A DNA stretch of 64,000 nt from Pseudomonas sp. TTU2014-080ASC (GTDB lineage Bacteria > Pseudomonadota > Gammaproteobacteria > Pseudomonadales > Pseudomonadaceae), in contig NZ_LKKK01000001.1 in the NCBI RefSeq assembly GCF_001446935.1, forward strand, positions 992,001 through 1,056,000. Direction: 5' to 3'. Position 1 is the first letter of the stretch, and each line of letters begins with the position of its first letter. Shown one piece after another: positions 7,612 through 16,365 of this stretch. A program made the translations under genes and the position numbers. The notes below the pieces were generated by a model. The model searched no databases. It was not told the origin of the DNA and saw only the letters and a program-made list of their open reading frames with translations.

Positions 7612-9675
7612 TTGAAGCTGGAACTCAAAAACAGCTTGTCGCTTAAATTGCTCCGGGTAGTGCTGCTATCAGCACTTATCGTTGGCGTGATACTGAGTTG
7701 CGCCCAGATCATTTTTGACGTGTACAAAACTCGTCAGACGGTTGCCAGTGACGCCCAGCGAATACTTGGCATGTTCAGAGACCCATCTACCCAAGCCGTT
7801 TATAGCCTGGACCGGGAAATGGGCATGCAGGTGATAGAAGGACTGTTCCAGCACGAATCTGTGCGTATTGCCTCCATCGGCCACCCGAACGAGCCCAAGC
7901 TCGCAGAAAAGACCCGCAATTTGTCAGACCTCCCGACCCGCTGGCTGACTGACCCCATTCTGGGCAAGGAACAAACCTTCTCTACTGAACTGGTAGGACG
8001 CGGCCCTTACAGCGAGTATTACGGCGACCTCAGCATCACCCTTGATACGGCCCAATACGGCCAGAGCTTTGTCACCAACTCAGTCATCATCTTTATATCT
8101 GGCGTGCTGCGGGCACTGGCCATGGGCTTGGTCCTCTACCTTGTCTACCACTGGCTTTTGACCAAACCCTTGTCGAAAATCATCGACCATCTGACCCATA
8201 TCAACCCTGACCGCCCCAGCGAGCACAAACTGCCCATGCTGGCCGGTAACGAGAAGAACGAGCTGGGTTTGTGGATCAACACCGCCAACCAGTTACTCGC
8301 CTCAATCGAGCGTAACACCCACCTACGCCGCGAAGCCGAAGACAGCCTGTTACGCATGGCTCAGTACGACTTCCTCACCGGCCTGCCCAACCGCCAACAA
8401 CTGCAGCAACAGCTGGATCAGATTCTGGAAGACGCTGGCCGTCTGCAACGCCGGGTCGCCGTCCTGTGCGTGGGGCTGGATGATTTCAAAGGGATTAACG
8501 AACAGTTCAGCTACCAGACCGGCGACCAACTGCTGCTGGCACTCTCGGACCGTCTGCGTAGCCACAGCGGCCGCCTCGGCGCGCTGGCGCGGTTAGGCGG
8601 TGACCAGTTCGCCCTGGTTCAGGCCGATATCGAACAACCTTACGAAGCCGCAGAGCTGGCCCAAAGTGTTCTGGATGATCTGGAAACACCGTTTGTACTG
8701 GACCAACAGCAGATTCGCCTGCGTGCCACTATTGGCATCACCCTCTTCCCGGAAGATGGCGACAGCACCGAAAAGCTGCTGCAGAAAGCCGAACAAACCA
8801 TGACCCTGGCCAAGAGCCGCTCGCGCAACCGGTATCAGTTTTACATCGCCAGCGTCGATAGCGAGATGCGTCGCCGTCGCGAACTGGAAAAAGACCTGCG
8901 CGACGCCCTGGCCCTGAATCAGCTGCACTTGGTCTATCAGCCGCAGGTTGATTACCGCAACCACAGCGTGGTCGGTGTTGAAGCTCTGCTACGCTGGCAG
9001 CATCCACTGCACGGTTTTGTACCGCCAGATTTATTCATTCCACTGGCGGAACAGAACGGCACCATCATCCCGATTGGCGAATGGATTCTCGATCAGACCT
9101 GCCGCCAACTGCGCGAGTGGCACGATCAGGGCTTCACCGAAATGCGCATGGCCATCAACCTGTCCACTGTGCAGCTGCACCACGCCGAGCTGCCACGCGT
9201 GGTTAACAACCTGATGCAGGTGTACCGCTTACCGCCACGCAGTCTTGAGTTGGAAGTGACAGAAACCGGCCTGATGGAAGACATCAATACCGCCGCCCAG
9301 CACTTGCTCAGCCTGCGTCGCTCCGGCGCGCTGATCGCGATTGATGACTTCGGTACCGGCTATTCTTCGTTGAGCTATCTGAAGAGCCTTCCTCTGGACA
9401 AGATCAAGATCGACAAGAGCTTCGTACAGGATCTGCTGGAAGACGAAGACGACGCCACCATCGTGCGCGCCATCATCCAGCTGGGTAAGAGCCTTGGCAT
9501 GCAGGTTATCGCGGAAGGCGTCGAAACCGCCGAACAAGAGGCCTACATCATTGCCCAGGGCTGTAACGAAGGTCAGGGCTACCTCTACAGCAAGCCACTG
9601 CCTGCCCGTGAGCTGACGCAGTTCCTCAAACAATCCCGACGCATTAACCACGCGATCAACCCCACCCCACTCTAA
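7612..9675 (+). CDS. bifA: Cyclic-di-GMP phosphodiesterase BifA (GGDEF-EAL)
   Basis: Inner-membrane c-di-GMP phosphodiesterase that in Pseudomonas lowers c-di-GMP and so controls the switch between biofilm and swarming. Seen: N-terminal span (about residues 12-32), periplasmic sensor region, second span (about 155-180), HAMP-like linker, a GGDEF domain whose signature is GGDQF at 329-333 (degenerate; expected to bind GTP or be inactive as a cyclase) and an intact EAL domain (EALLRW at 457-462, later DDFGTGYSS and IDKSFV). Length is 687 residues, the same as P. aeruginosa BifA. The start is a TTG with AAGGAA upstream; the next in-frame ATG would remove the first span. Monocistronic, with its own terminator. 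Confidence 0.93.
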   Translation: MKLELKNSLSLKLLRVVLLSALIVGVILSCAQIIFDVYKTRQTVASDAQRILGMFRDPSTQAVYSLDREMGMQVIEGLFQHESVRIASIGHPNEPKLAEKTRNLSDLPTRWLTDPILGKEQTFSTELVGRGPYSEYYGDLSITLDTAQYGQSFVTNSVIIFISGVLRALAMGLVLYLVYHWLLTKPLSKIIDHLTHINPDRPSEHKLPMLAGNEKNELGLWINTANQLLASIERNTHLRREAEDSLLRMAQYDFLTGLPNRQQLQQQLDQILEDAGRLQRRVAVLCVGLDDFKGINEQFSYQTGDQLLLALSDRLRSHSGRLGALARLGGDQFALVQADIEQPYEAAELAQSVLDDLETPFVLDQQQIRLRATIGITLFPEDGDSTEKLLQKAEQTMTLAKSRSRNRYQFYIASVDSEMRRRRELEKDLRDALALNQLHLVYQPQVDYRNHSVVGVEALLRWQHPLHGFVPPDLFIPLAEQNGTIIPIGEWILDQTCRQLREWHDQGFTEMRMAINLSTVQLHHAELPRVVNNLMQVYRLPPRSLELEVTETGLMEDINTAAQHLLSLRRSGALIAIDDFGTGYSSLSYLKSLPLDKIKIDKSFVQDLLEDEDDATIVRAIIQLGKSLGMQVIAEGVETAEQEAYIIAQGCNEGQGYLYSKPLPARELTQFLKQSRRINHAINPTPL

Positions 9676-9677
9676 GT

Positions 9678-9706
9678 CCAAAGCCCGCGTACCTCGCGGG
9701 CTTTGG
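9678..9706 (+). terminator. Terminator of bifA
   Basis: A perfect 12-bp stem CCAAAGCCCGCG / CGCGGGCTTTGG with loop TACCT just after the stop; the T-tract is short. Confidence 0.75.
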
Positions 9707-9790
9707 CTAAGCCCATGCGTTCAGCTGGCCAAGCCCACACTGCTGCACTTCACATCCTCAATTCTTCATATGAAAAACTTGTAATACCTT

Positions 9791-9819
9791 TTGCACCGAA
9801 TGAAAATCTTTCGCATTAT
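9791..9819 (+). promoter_or_regulatory. Promoter of the imelysin cluster with Fur-like box in the spacer
   Basis: TTGCAC (9791-9796), 17 bp, CATTAT (9814-9819). The spacer bases 9796-9814 (CCGAATGAAAATCTTTCGC) match 12 of 19 positions of the Fur consensus GATAATGATAATCATTATC, a moderate score at the place where a repressor would block polymerase. A second half-site-like GGTAATCATT follows at 9825-9834. Confidence 0.45.
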
Positions 9820-9880
9820 TACTAGGTAATCATTTAACCTAGAACAAATGTCCACAACACTTGGTTTCAAGGATCACATC

Positions 9881-11212
9881 ATGCTTCGTATGCCACTGGC
9901 CTCTGCCAGCCTGCTAGCCATTGCCGTTGCCCTTGCCGGTTGCGGTGAAGATAAAGCCCCTGCTACCCAAGCCGCCGTTCAGGCACCGGCCACCACTGCA
10001 GCGCCAGCAGCAACCACTCAGGTGGATGAAGCAGCAGGCAAAGCCGTTGTCAGCCACTACGCCGACCTGGCTCTGGCCGTATTCAGCGATGCCGCCAGCA
10101 CTGGCAAAGCTCTGCAGACTGCCATTGACGCTCTGCTGGCTAATCCGACTGACGACACCTTGAAAGCCGCCCGCGAAGCCTGGCTGGCCGCACGTGTTCC
10201 ATACATGCAGACCGAAGTCTTCCGCTTTGGTAACGCCGTGGTTGACGACTGGGAAGGCCAACTCAACGCATGGCCGCTGGACGAAGGCCTGATCGACTAC
10301 GTAGCTGAAGATTATCAACACGCTCTGGGCAACCCGGGTGCCAGCGCCAACATCATCGCGAACACTGAAATCCAAGTTGGCGAAGACAAAATCGACGTCA
10401 GCAACATCACTCCGGAACTGCTGGCCAGCCTGAATGAACTGGGCGGTTCTGAAGCCAACGTCGCCACTGGCTACCACGCCATCGAATTCCTGCTGTGGGG
10501 TCAAGATCTGAATGGCACCAACCCAGGTGCTGGCGAGCGTCCGGTTAGCGATTTCCTGACAGGCGAAGGTGCAACCGGTGGCAACAATGAGCGCCGCCGC
10601 GCTTTCCTCAAAGCTGCTACCGACCTGCTGGTAACCGACTTGGAAGAGATGGTTGCTCAGTGGCAGCCGGGCAAGGCTGACAACTACCGCGCTACTCTGG
10701 AAGCCGACAGCGTTGAAAACGGCCTGCGCAAAATGCTCTTCGGCATGGGTAGCCTATCTCTGGGTGAACTGGCCGGCGAACGCATGAAGGTGGCACTGGA
10801 AGCCAACTCCACCGAAGACGAGCACGACTGCTTCAGCGACAACACCCACAACTCGCACTTTTTCAACGGCAAAGGCATCCGCAACGTGTACCTGGGCGAG
10901 TACAAGAAGGTCGACGGCACCACACTGAGTGGTCCGAGCCTGTCCTCGCTGGTAGCCAAGCTGGACGCCGCTACTGATACCGCCCTTAAAGCCGATCTGG
11001 AAGCCACTGAAGCCAAACTTCAGGTTCTGGTCGACAGCGCCAACAATGGCAAGCACTTCGACCAGCTGATCGCCGCTGACAACAGCGAAGGCCAGCAGAT
11101 CGTGCGTGACGCCATCGCTGCATTGGTTAAGCAAACCGGCTCGATTGAGCAGGCAGCTGCCAAACTCGGCATCAGCGACCTGAACCCGGATACTGCTGAT
11201 CACGAGTTCTAA
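9881..11212 (+). CDS. icmP: Imelysin-family lipoprotein (IcmP-like, M75)
   Basis: Exported lipoprotein of the imelysin (peptidase M75) family. In P. aeruginosa the counterpart was described as the insulin-cleaving metalloprotease IcmP; more recent views tie imelysins to iron handling, as in EfeO. Seen: signal peptide with lipobox ALAGC (Cys21), an Ala/Thr/Pro-rich linker to about residue 47, and the family metal motif GxHxxE as GYHAIE at 197-202, followed by FLLWGQDL. Length is 443 residues. ATG 9881 is preferred to the in-frame 9848 because AAGGA stands seven bases ahead and it places the signal peptide at the N-terminus. First gene of a cluster with a second imelysin and a di-haem protein; a hairpin after it (11231-11264) may reduce read-through. 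Confidence 0.88.
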   Translation: MLRMPLASASLLAIAVALAGCGEDKAPATQAAVQAPATTAAPAATTQVDEAAGKAVVSHYADLALAVFSDAASTGKALQTAIDALLANPTDDTLKAAREAWLAARVPYMQTEVFRFGNAVVDDWEGQLNAWPLDEGLIDYVAEDYQHALGNPGASANIIANTEIQVGEDKIDVSNITPELLASLNELGGSEANVATGYHAIEFLLWGQDLNGTNPGAGERPVSDFLTGEGATGGNNERRRAFLKAATDLLVTDLEEMVAQWQPGKADNYRATLEADSVENGLRKMLFGMGSLSLGELAGERMKVALEANSTEDEHDCFSDNTHNSHFFNGKGIRNVYLGEYKKVDGTTLSGPSLSSLVAKLDAATDTALKADLEATEAKLQVLVDSANNGKHFDQLIAADNSEGQQIVRDAIAALVKQTGSIEQAAAKLGISDLNPDTADHEF

Positions 11213-11230
11213 GCAACACCGATGTAAACC

Positions 11231-11264
11231 CAAAGCCGCAGCGCTCAAAAGGCCTGCGGCTTTG
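11231..11264 (+). terminator. Hairpin between icmP and the di-haem gene
   Basis: A perfect 11-bp stem CAAAGCCGCAG / CTGCGGCTTTG with a 12-base loop and only a short T-run. It may terminate or attenuate, so that icmP is expressed above the three downstream genes. Confidence 0.6.
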
Positions 11265-11368
11265 TTACCTGCAAGCCCGCGATACCCTGCTTATTGCGCT
11301 AACGCAGGACTCTTTCCAGAACGCACGGTTACCCTTGCCGTTCGATCTTCTGCTGTGGACTTTCCAGC

Positions 11369-12784
11369 ATGTATGTCAAACAACGCACCGCTCTGCTCCT
11401 TTTAGCCTGCGTGTGTCTGAGCGCCTGTGATGAAGCGCCCCGTTTTACTCAGGCCGAGCCCGGTGAAAGCCTTTCCGGTGGCAGCACCACCGTTCTAAAG
11501 AAGGATCAGAACGCCTTCTCTATGCCTTCGGCCAACCTGTCTCCGGCACGTCGTCTGGACTTCAGCGTCGGCAACAGTTTCTTCCGCAATCCATGGGTCA
11601 TCGCACCGACCACCACCACGGCCCGTGACGGCCTCGGCCCACTGTTCAACACCAACGCCTGCCAGAACTGCCACATCAAAGATGGCCGTGGCCATCCGCC
11701 AGGCCCGGACGCCAAGTCCTCGGTGTCGATGCTGGTGCGCCTGTCGATTCCGGCCAGCAGCCGCGACGCAGAAGTGCTGCTCCGCCAGGGTGTAGTCGCA
11801 GAGCCGGTCTACGGTACCCAACTGCAGGACATGGCCGTGCCAGGCATTACGCCTGAAGGCAAAGTTCGTGTCAGCTACAGCTATCAGACGCAGAGGTTTG
11901 CAGACGGTACCGAAGTGGAACTGCGCAAGCCGACACTTGATATCAGCAACCTTGGCTACGGCGATTTCCATGCCGACACCCAATTCTCCGCACGCATTGC
12001 CCCTCCAATGATTGGCTTGGGTCTGCTTGAAGCCATCCCTGAAGAGGCGATTCTGGCCAATGCTGACCCGGATGACAGTAATGGCGACGGGATTTCCGGG
12101 CGCCCCAATCTCGTCTGGGACCGTGCTCAGCAACGCAGCGTGCTCGGCCGTTTTGGCTGGAAGGCCGGTCAACCGTCGCTCAACCAGCAAAATGCCGATG
12201 CCTTTGCCAACGATATGGGGCTGACCAGCAGCCTGATCCCGCAGGACAACTGCACCCACGCACAGCCCGATTGCCTCAGTGCCGTAAATGGCGGTGAGCC
12301 GGAGGTCAGCGACAATATCCTGGCCACCGTACTGTTCTACACCCGCAACCTCGGCGTACCTGCGCGGCGCGACGTAGATAAGCCGGAGGTGCTGCAGGGT
12401 AAAAACCTGTTCTACAAGTCAGGCTGCCAGAGCTGTCATACTCCCACCTTTACCACGGCTGCCGATGCCGCCGAACCGGAGCTGGCCAATCAGAACATCC
12501 ACCCTTACAGCGACTTACTGCTGCATGACATGGGTGAAGGTCTGGCAGATAACCGCTCCGAGTTTCTGGCTACTGGCCGCGAATGGCGGACACCACCGCT
12601 GTGGGGGATTGGCCTGACCGAACGGGTTAATGGCCACACCCAGTTTCTGCACGACGGCCGCGCCCGCAATCTGCTCGAGGCCATTCTCTGGCACGGCGGA
12701 GAAGCAGAGGCCGCCAAACAGTCTGTACTTAACATGAAGGCCAGCGAGCGCAGCGCGCTACTCGCCTTCCTCAATTCTTTATAA
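11369..12784 (+). CDS. Di-haem c-type oxidoreductase lipoprotein (DUF1111 family)
   Basis: Periplasmic, lipid-anchored protein with two c-type haem sites, related to the di-haem peroxidase/MauG group (DUF1111, sometimes labelled thiol oxidoreductase). Seen: lipobox LSAC (Cys20), haem motif CQNCH at 98-102 and second haem motif CQSCH at 353-357; length 471. Such proteins transfer electrons to peroxide or to a metal or protein substrate. It starts 156 bases after icmP and is followed after 11 bases by a second imelysin gene, which suggests a joint job. I infer redox cycling of iron for uptake, parallel to the haem peroxidase EfeB beside EfeO; this is not shown by the sequence. Confidence 0.87.
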   Translation: MYVKQRTALLLLACVCLSACDEAPRFTQAEPGESLSGGSTTVLKKDQNAFSMPSANLSPARRLDFSVGNSFFRNPWVIAPTTTTARDGLGPLFNTNACQNCHIKDGRGHPPGPDAKSSVSMLVRLSIPASSRDAEVLLRQGVVAEPVYGTQLQDMAVPGITPEGKVRVSYSYQTQRFADGTEVELRKPTLDISNLGYGDFHADTQFSARIAPPMIGLGLLEAIPEEAILANADPDDSNGDGISGRPNLVWDRAQQRSVLGRFGWKAGQPSLNQQNADAFANDMGLTSSLIPQDNCTHAQPDCLSAVNGGEPEVSDNILATVLFYTRNLGVPARRDVDKPEVLQGKNLFYKSGCQSCHTPTFTTAADAAEPELANQNIHPYSDLLLHDMGEGLADNRSEFLATGREWRTPPLWGIGLTERVNGHTQFLHDGRARNLLEAILWHGGEAEAAKQSVLNMKASERSALLAFLNSL

Positions 12785-12795
12785 AGGAACCGCTC

Positions 12796-13857
12796 ATGAT
12801 CCGTTCAACCCTGGGCCTGACCCTGATCGCACTGAGCCTTGCAGGATGCAGCCCTAGCGATCCACATCAAGCCATCAGCAGCAAACTGACCGATGGCGTC
12901 ATCATCCCGGCTTACAGCGCCTGGAGCGAAGCCGACCGTCAATTGGCTGCCAGTGCCAAGGCCTTCTGTGCAGGTGAGCAGACGCTGACCGAAGCGCGTC
13001 AGGCCTTCAGTAGCGCGCAGAGCACTTGGGCAGCTATTCAACCGGTGGTATTGGGTCCATTGGCAGAAGGCAACCGCGCCTGGCAGATTCAGTTCTGGCC
13101 GGACAAAAAGAACCTGGTGGCGCGCCAGGTCGAAGCGCTGGTCAAAGCTAAACCACAACTGACGCCAGCCGACCTCGACAAATCCAGCGTCGTGGTTCAG
13201 GGCCTGACGGCTTATGAATACCTGCTGTTCGACCCTGCCCTGAACCTCGAAGACAGCGCGCAAAAAGCCCGCTACTGCCCGTTACTCACCGCCATCGGTG
13301 AGCACCAACTGGCTCTGGCTGCGGATATTCTAGGCCAGTGGCAGAGCAAAGACGGTATCGCTGCTCAATTGAAAAACTTCCCCAACGAACGCTACGCCGA
13401 ATCGCAGGAAGCCGTGACTGACATCCTGCGTACCCAGGTCAGCGCCATTGATGGCCTGAAGAAAAAGCTCGGCACCCCGCTCGGCCGTCAGAGCAAAGGA
13501 CTCCCACAGCCGTATCAAGCCGAAGCCTGGCGCAGTAAAGCCAGCTTGGCCAACCTCGCTGCCAGTTTAGCCACGGCTGAACGCGTCTGGCTTGGCGCGG
13601 AGAACGACGGCGTGCAAACACTGCTGAGCGACAGCCAGCACGACCTTAAAGAGCGAGTTAAATCCGCCTTTGTCGATACCCGCACGCGTCTGGCCGATAT
13701 CAAGGCGCCAATGACCGACCTGCTGGCAAGCGACGACGGGCGCAGCCAACTCAATGCCCTGTACGACAGCCTCAACAACCTGCACCGCCTGCTCGAAGGT
13801 GAAGTGGCGAAAACCCTGGGCATTCAACTGGGCTTCAACGCCCATGATGGCGACTGA
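12796..13857 (+). CDS. Second imelysin-family lipoprotein, altered metal motif
   Basis: Imelysin-type exported lipoprotein of 353 residues: signal peptide with lipobox SLAGC (Cys18) and an N-terminal region typical of the family (SSKLTDGVIIPAYSAWSEA...FC). Where the family has GxHxxE, this protein has GLTAYE at 136-141, so the glutamate is kept but the histidine is replaced by Thr. It therefore probably binds metal differently or acts as a non-catalytic partner of the first imelysin. The ATG at 12796 follows AAGGAA; 11 bases after the di-haem gene and 3 bases before the DUF1513 gene, so these three are almost certainly one transcript. Confidence 0.85.
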   Translation: MIRSTLGLTLIALSLAGCSPSDPHQAISSKLTDGVIIPAYSAWSEADRQLAASAKAFCAGEQTLTEARQAFSSAQSTWAAIQPVVLGPLAEGNRAWQIQFWPDKKNLVARQVEALVKAKPQLTPADLDKSSVVVQGLTAYEYLLFDPALNLEDSAQKARYCPLLTAIGEHQLALAADILGQWQSKDGIAAQLKNFPNERYAESQEAVTDILRTQVSAIDGLKKKLGTPLGRQSKGLPQPYQAEAWRSKASLANLAASLATAERVWLGAENDGVQTLLSDSQHDLKERVKSAFVDTRTRLADIKAPMTDLLASDDGRSQLNALYDSLNNLHRLLEGEVAKTLGIQLGFNAHDGD

Positions 13858-13860
13858 TTC

Positions 13861-14964
13861 ATGTCTATCAATCGCCGAACTTTTCTGGGCCTGACCGGCC
13901 TGGCCATTGCCGCCGGCGCCATAGGCGGCTGGCAGTTTATGCAGCGTGGCAGTCACGGCCCGCTGCTACTGTCTGCGCGCAATGACAGCAGTGGCCGCCA
14001 TCTGGCGGTGGGTTATCACCTTGACGGTAGCGAAGCATTCGCCACCGAAGTGACGGAACGCTGCCATGATGTGGTGCCACACCCAACGCAGCCGCTGGCT
14101 CTTTTTGTTGGCCGTCGTCCAAGCACCGAGAGCTACCTGATCGACACCCGCAACGGCCAGCTGCTGCAAACCCTCACAACCCCGCCTACACGGCACTTCT
14201 ACGGCCACGCCATCTTCCACAAAGATGGCGAATGGCTGTACGCAACCGAAAACGACCTCTCCGAACCAGGCCGTGGTGTATTGGGCGTGTACCAGCTGCA
14301 AGGCAACCGCCTGGAGCGGGTTAATGAGCTGTCCAGCCACGGCCTTGGCCCGCATCAGCTGCTGTGGATGCCTGATGGTGAAACAATCGTTGTAGCCAAC
14401 GGCGGCATCCGCACCGAGGCGGAAAGCCGGGTCGAAATGAACCTCGACGCTATGGAGGCCAGCCTGGTGCTGATGCGCCGCGACGGCTCCCTGATCAGCA
14501 AGGAGCAACTACCGGAGCAACAAAACAGCGTCCGTCACTTGGCCGTTGCCAGCGACGGCACCATCGTCAGCGGCCAGCAGTACATGGGTGAAGTAACCGA
14601 CAGCGTGCAGCTGCTGGCCATCAAGCGGCCCGGCCAGGTGTTCCAGCACTTCCCGCTGCATCAGGCACAGCTGCAGATCATGAACCAGTACACAGCCAGC
14701 GTGGCCGTACACAGCGAGCTGCGCTTACTGGCCATGACTGCACCGCGCGGTAACCGCTTCTTTATTTGGGATCTGGATAGTGGAGCAGTACGCCTGGACA
14801 CCCATCTGCCAGACTGCGCAGGAGTGGGCGCTGTGACCGATGGTTTCGTGGTTTCCAGCGGCATCGGCCGTTGCCGTCTGTACGACTGCCGCACCACTCA
14901 GGTCGCCAGTCAGGCCCTGCAATTACCTGCTGGCTTGTGGGACAACCACCTGCGCCTGGCATAA
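13861..14964 (+). CDS. DUF1513 protein, Tat-exported
   Basis: A 367-residue protein of the DUF1513 family, probably a beta-propeller in the periplasm. Seen: twin-arginine signal NRRTFLG at residues 4-10 followed by a hydrophobic Ala/Gly stretch, then repeated segments of WD/NHL-like character (LYATENDL, QLLWMPDGETIVVANGG, LAVASDGTIVSG). Tat export implies folding, or cofactor insertion, in the cytoplasm. It ends the imelysin/di-haem cluster, 3 bases after the second imelysin. Its biochemical role is unknown; one may guess a scaffold or metal-binding partner. Confidence 0.85.
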   Translation: MSINRRTFLGLTGLAIAAGAIGGWQFMQRGSHGPLLLSARNDSSGRHLAVGYHLDGSEAFATEVTERCHDVVPHPTQPLALFVGRRPSTESYLIDTRNGQLLQTLTTPPTRHFYGHAIFHKDGEWLYATENDLSEPGRGVLGVYQLQGNRLERVNELSSHGLGPHQLLWMPDGETIVVANGGIRTEAESRVEMNLDAMEASLVLMRRDGSLISKEQLPEQQNSVRHLAVASDGTIVSGQQYMGEVTDSVQLLAIKRPGQVFQHFPLHQAQLQIMNQYTASVAVHSELRLLAMTAPRGNRFFIWDLDSGAVRLDTHLPDCAGVGAVTDGFVVSSGIGRCRLYDCRTTQVASQALQLPAGLWDNHLRLA

Positions 14965-14974
14965 ACCATGGACC

Positions 14975-14997
14975 GCGAGTGCCAACACGGCACTCGC
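14975..14997 (+). other. Perfect hairpin after the imelysin cluster
   Basis: GCGAGTGCC / GGCACTCGC, 9 bp, loop AACAC, ten bases after the DUF1513 stop. No T-tract follows, so it may protect the 3' end or aid Rho termination rather than be a classical terminator. Confidence 0.5.
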
Positions 14998-15125
14998 CAC
15001 AGTCCAGCCCCGCTTCATCGACCAAGCTGCTGCAATTAAAAACCCTGAAAGTGCGGCAATCTGTATTGACTGACAAGCGATCTGCAAAGAGCCGCAATAA
15101 GAAAAGATAAAGTAATAAGTGCTCT

Positions 15126-15153
15126 TTGACATCCCCAATCAGCTCGGAATAAT
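15126..15153 (+). promoter_or_regulatory. Sigma70 promoter of mexV-mexW
   Basis: A consensus TTGACA, 16 bp, AATAAT (5 of 6), 55 bases before the mexV ATG. It is the best -35/-10 pair in the 243-base gap 14965-15207. Confidence 0.65.
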
Positions 15154-15207
15154 CTGCCCTCTTGCCTAAAATTCGCGCCTCAAAAGCCTTACCAAGGATC
15201 TGGAATT

Positions 15208-16338
15208 ATGTTGCTTCGCCGCATGCTCATCATGCTTGGACTCGTCGTCTTCGTCGTGCTCGTTTTGGCCGCCTACAAAGGCTACTCCGTCTACCAGCAG
15301 ATCCAGATGTTCAGCGCTCCCCAGCCCGCGATCACCATTGAAGCGACCAGTGCACAAGCACGGCCCTGGCAAGGCCGCCTACCGGCGATCGGCACCCTTA
15401 AGGCTTATCAGGGCGTAGACCTGACTGTAGAAGTGGCGGGCACCGTACAGCAGGTACTGTTCAACTCAGGGGAAAAAGTCAGTCTCAACCAGCCGCTGAT
15501 TCAAATGGAAAGCGCTGTCGAGCAGGCAAGCCTGGCCACCGCACAGGCAGACCTCGGCCTGACCCGCGTCGAATTCGAGCGCGGCCGTGCCCTGGTTAAT
15601 CGCCAGAACATCTCCAAGAGCGAATTTGACCGCCTTTCTGCCAACTTGCAGAAAGCCAATGCCACCGTTGAACAACTGCAAGCGCAGTTGGCTAAAAAGC
15701 GCATCTTGGCGCCCTTCTCCGGCACCATTGGCATCCGTCAGGTGGACGTAGGCGACTATTTGTCCTCAGGCACGACCATTGCCACTCTGCAGGACCTGTC
15801 GAAACTGTATGTCGACTTTTTCCTGCCTGAGCAGGTTGTTCCACAATTGGCCATTGGCCAGAAAGTCCGCCTGAACGTGGCCGCTTACCCTGGCGAAGAG
15901 TTTGAAGGCGAGATCTCAGCGATCAACCCAAAAGTTGAAGACACCACCCGCAACGTGCAGGTCCGCGCCCTGCTGGACAACCCGGAAAGTAAGCTGCTGC
16001 CGGGCATGTTCGCCAACCTGAATGTGATCCTGCCAGATGACACCGCGCGCATCGTAGTCCCTGAAACCGCCATCACCTACACCCTATATGGCAACTCGGT
16101 GTACGTGATCGTCGAGAAGAAGGATGAGGACGGCCAGGTGGTTAAAGATGATGAAGGTGAAGTTCAGCTGGAAGTTGAACGCCGTTTTGTTGAGACCGGC
16201 GAGCGCCGCGATGGCCTGGTCATCGTGCATAAAGGCCTGAAAGCAGGTGAACAGGTGGTGACCTCCGGCCAGCTCAAACTGGACAACGGCTCCCACGTCC
16301 GCATTAGCAAGGCACCGGCTCAGCCAGCCGCCGAGTAA
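15208..16338 (+). CDS. mexV: RND efflux periplasmic adaptor (MexV-like)
   Basis: Membrane-fusion subunit of a tripartite RND efflux pump, 376 residues. Seen: N-terminal hydrophobic anchor (about 8-27), a lipoyl/barrel-sandwich segment (AYQGVDLTVEVAGTVQQVLFNSGEKV), an alpha-hairpin (about 100-170), a beta-barrel and a membrane-proximal domain ending with GLKAGEQVVTSGQLKLDNGSHV. ATG 15208 follows AAGGATC. The permease gene starts 27 bases after its stop. No outer-membrane channel gene is nearby, so it probably borrows OprM or TolC, as P. aeruginosa MexVW uses OprM. The MexV name rests on position and on my recollection of the length. Confidence 0.88.
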   Translation: MLLRRMLIMLGLVVFVVLVLAAYKGYSVYQQIQMFSAPQPAITIEATSAQARPWQGRLPAIGTLKAYQGVDLTVEVAGTVQQVLFNSGEKVSLNQPLIQMESAVEQASLATAQADLGLTRVEFERGRALVNRQNISKSEFDRLSANLQKANATVEQLQAQLAKKRILAPFSGTIGIRQVDVGDYLSSGTTIATLQDLSKLYVDFFLPEQVVPQLAIGQKVRLNVAAYPGEEFEGEISAINPKVEDTTRNVQVRALLDNPESKLLPGMFANLNVILPDDTARIVVPETAITYTLYGNSVYVIVEKKDEDGQVVKDDEGEVQLEVERRFVETGERRDGLVIVHKGLKAGEQVVTSGQLKLDNGSHVRISKAPAQPAAE

Positions 16339-16365
16339 CCCGCCGCTGGCACAAGGAACCTGACT

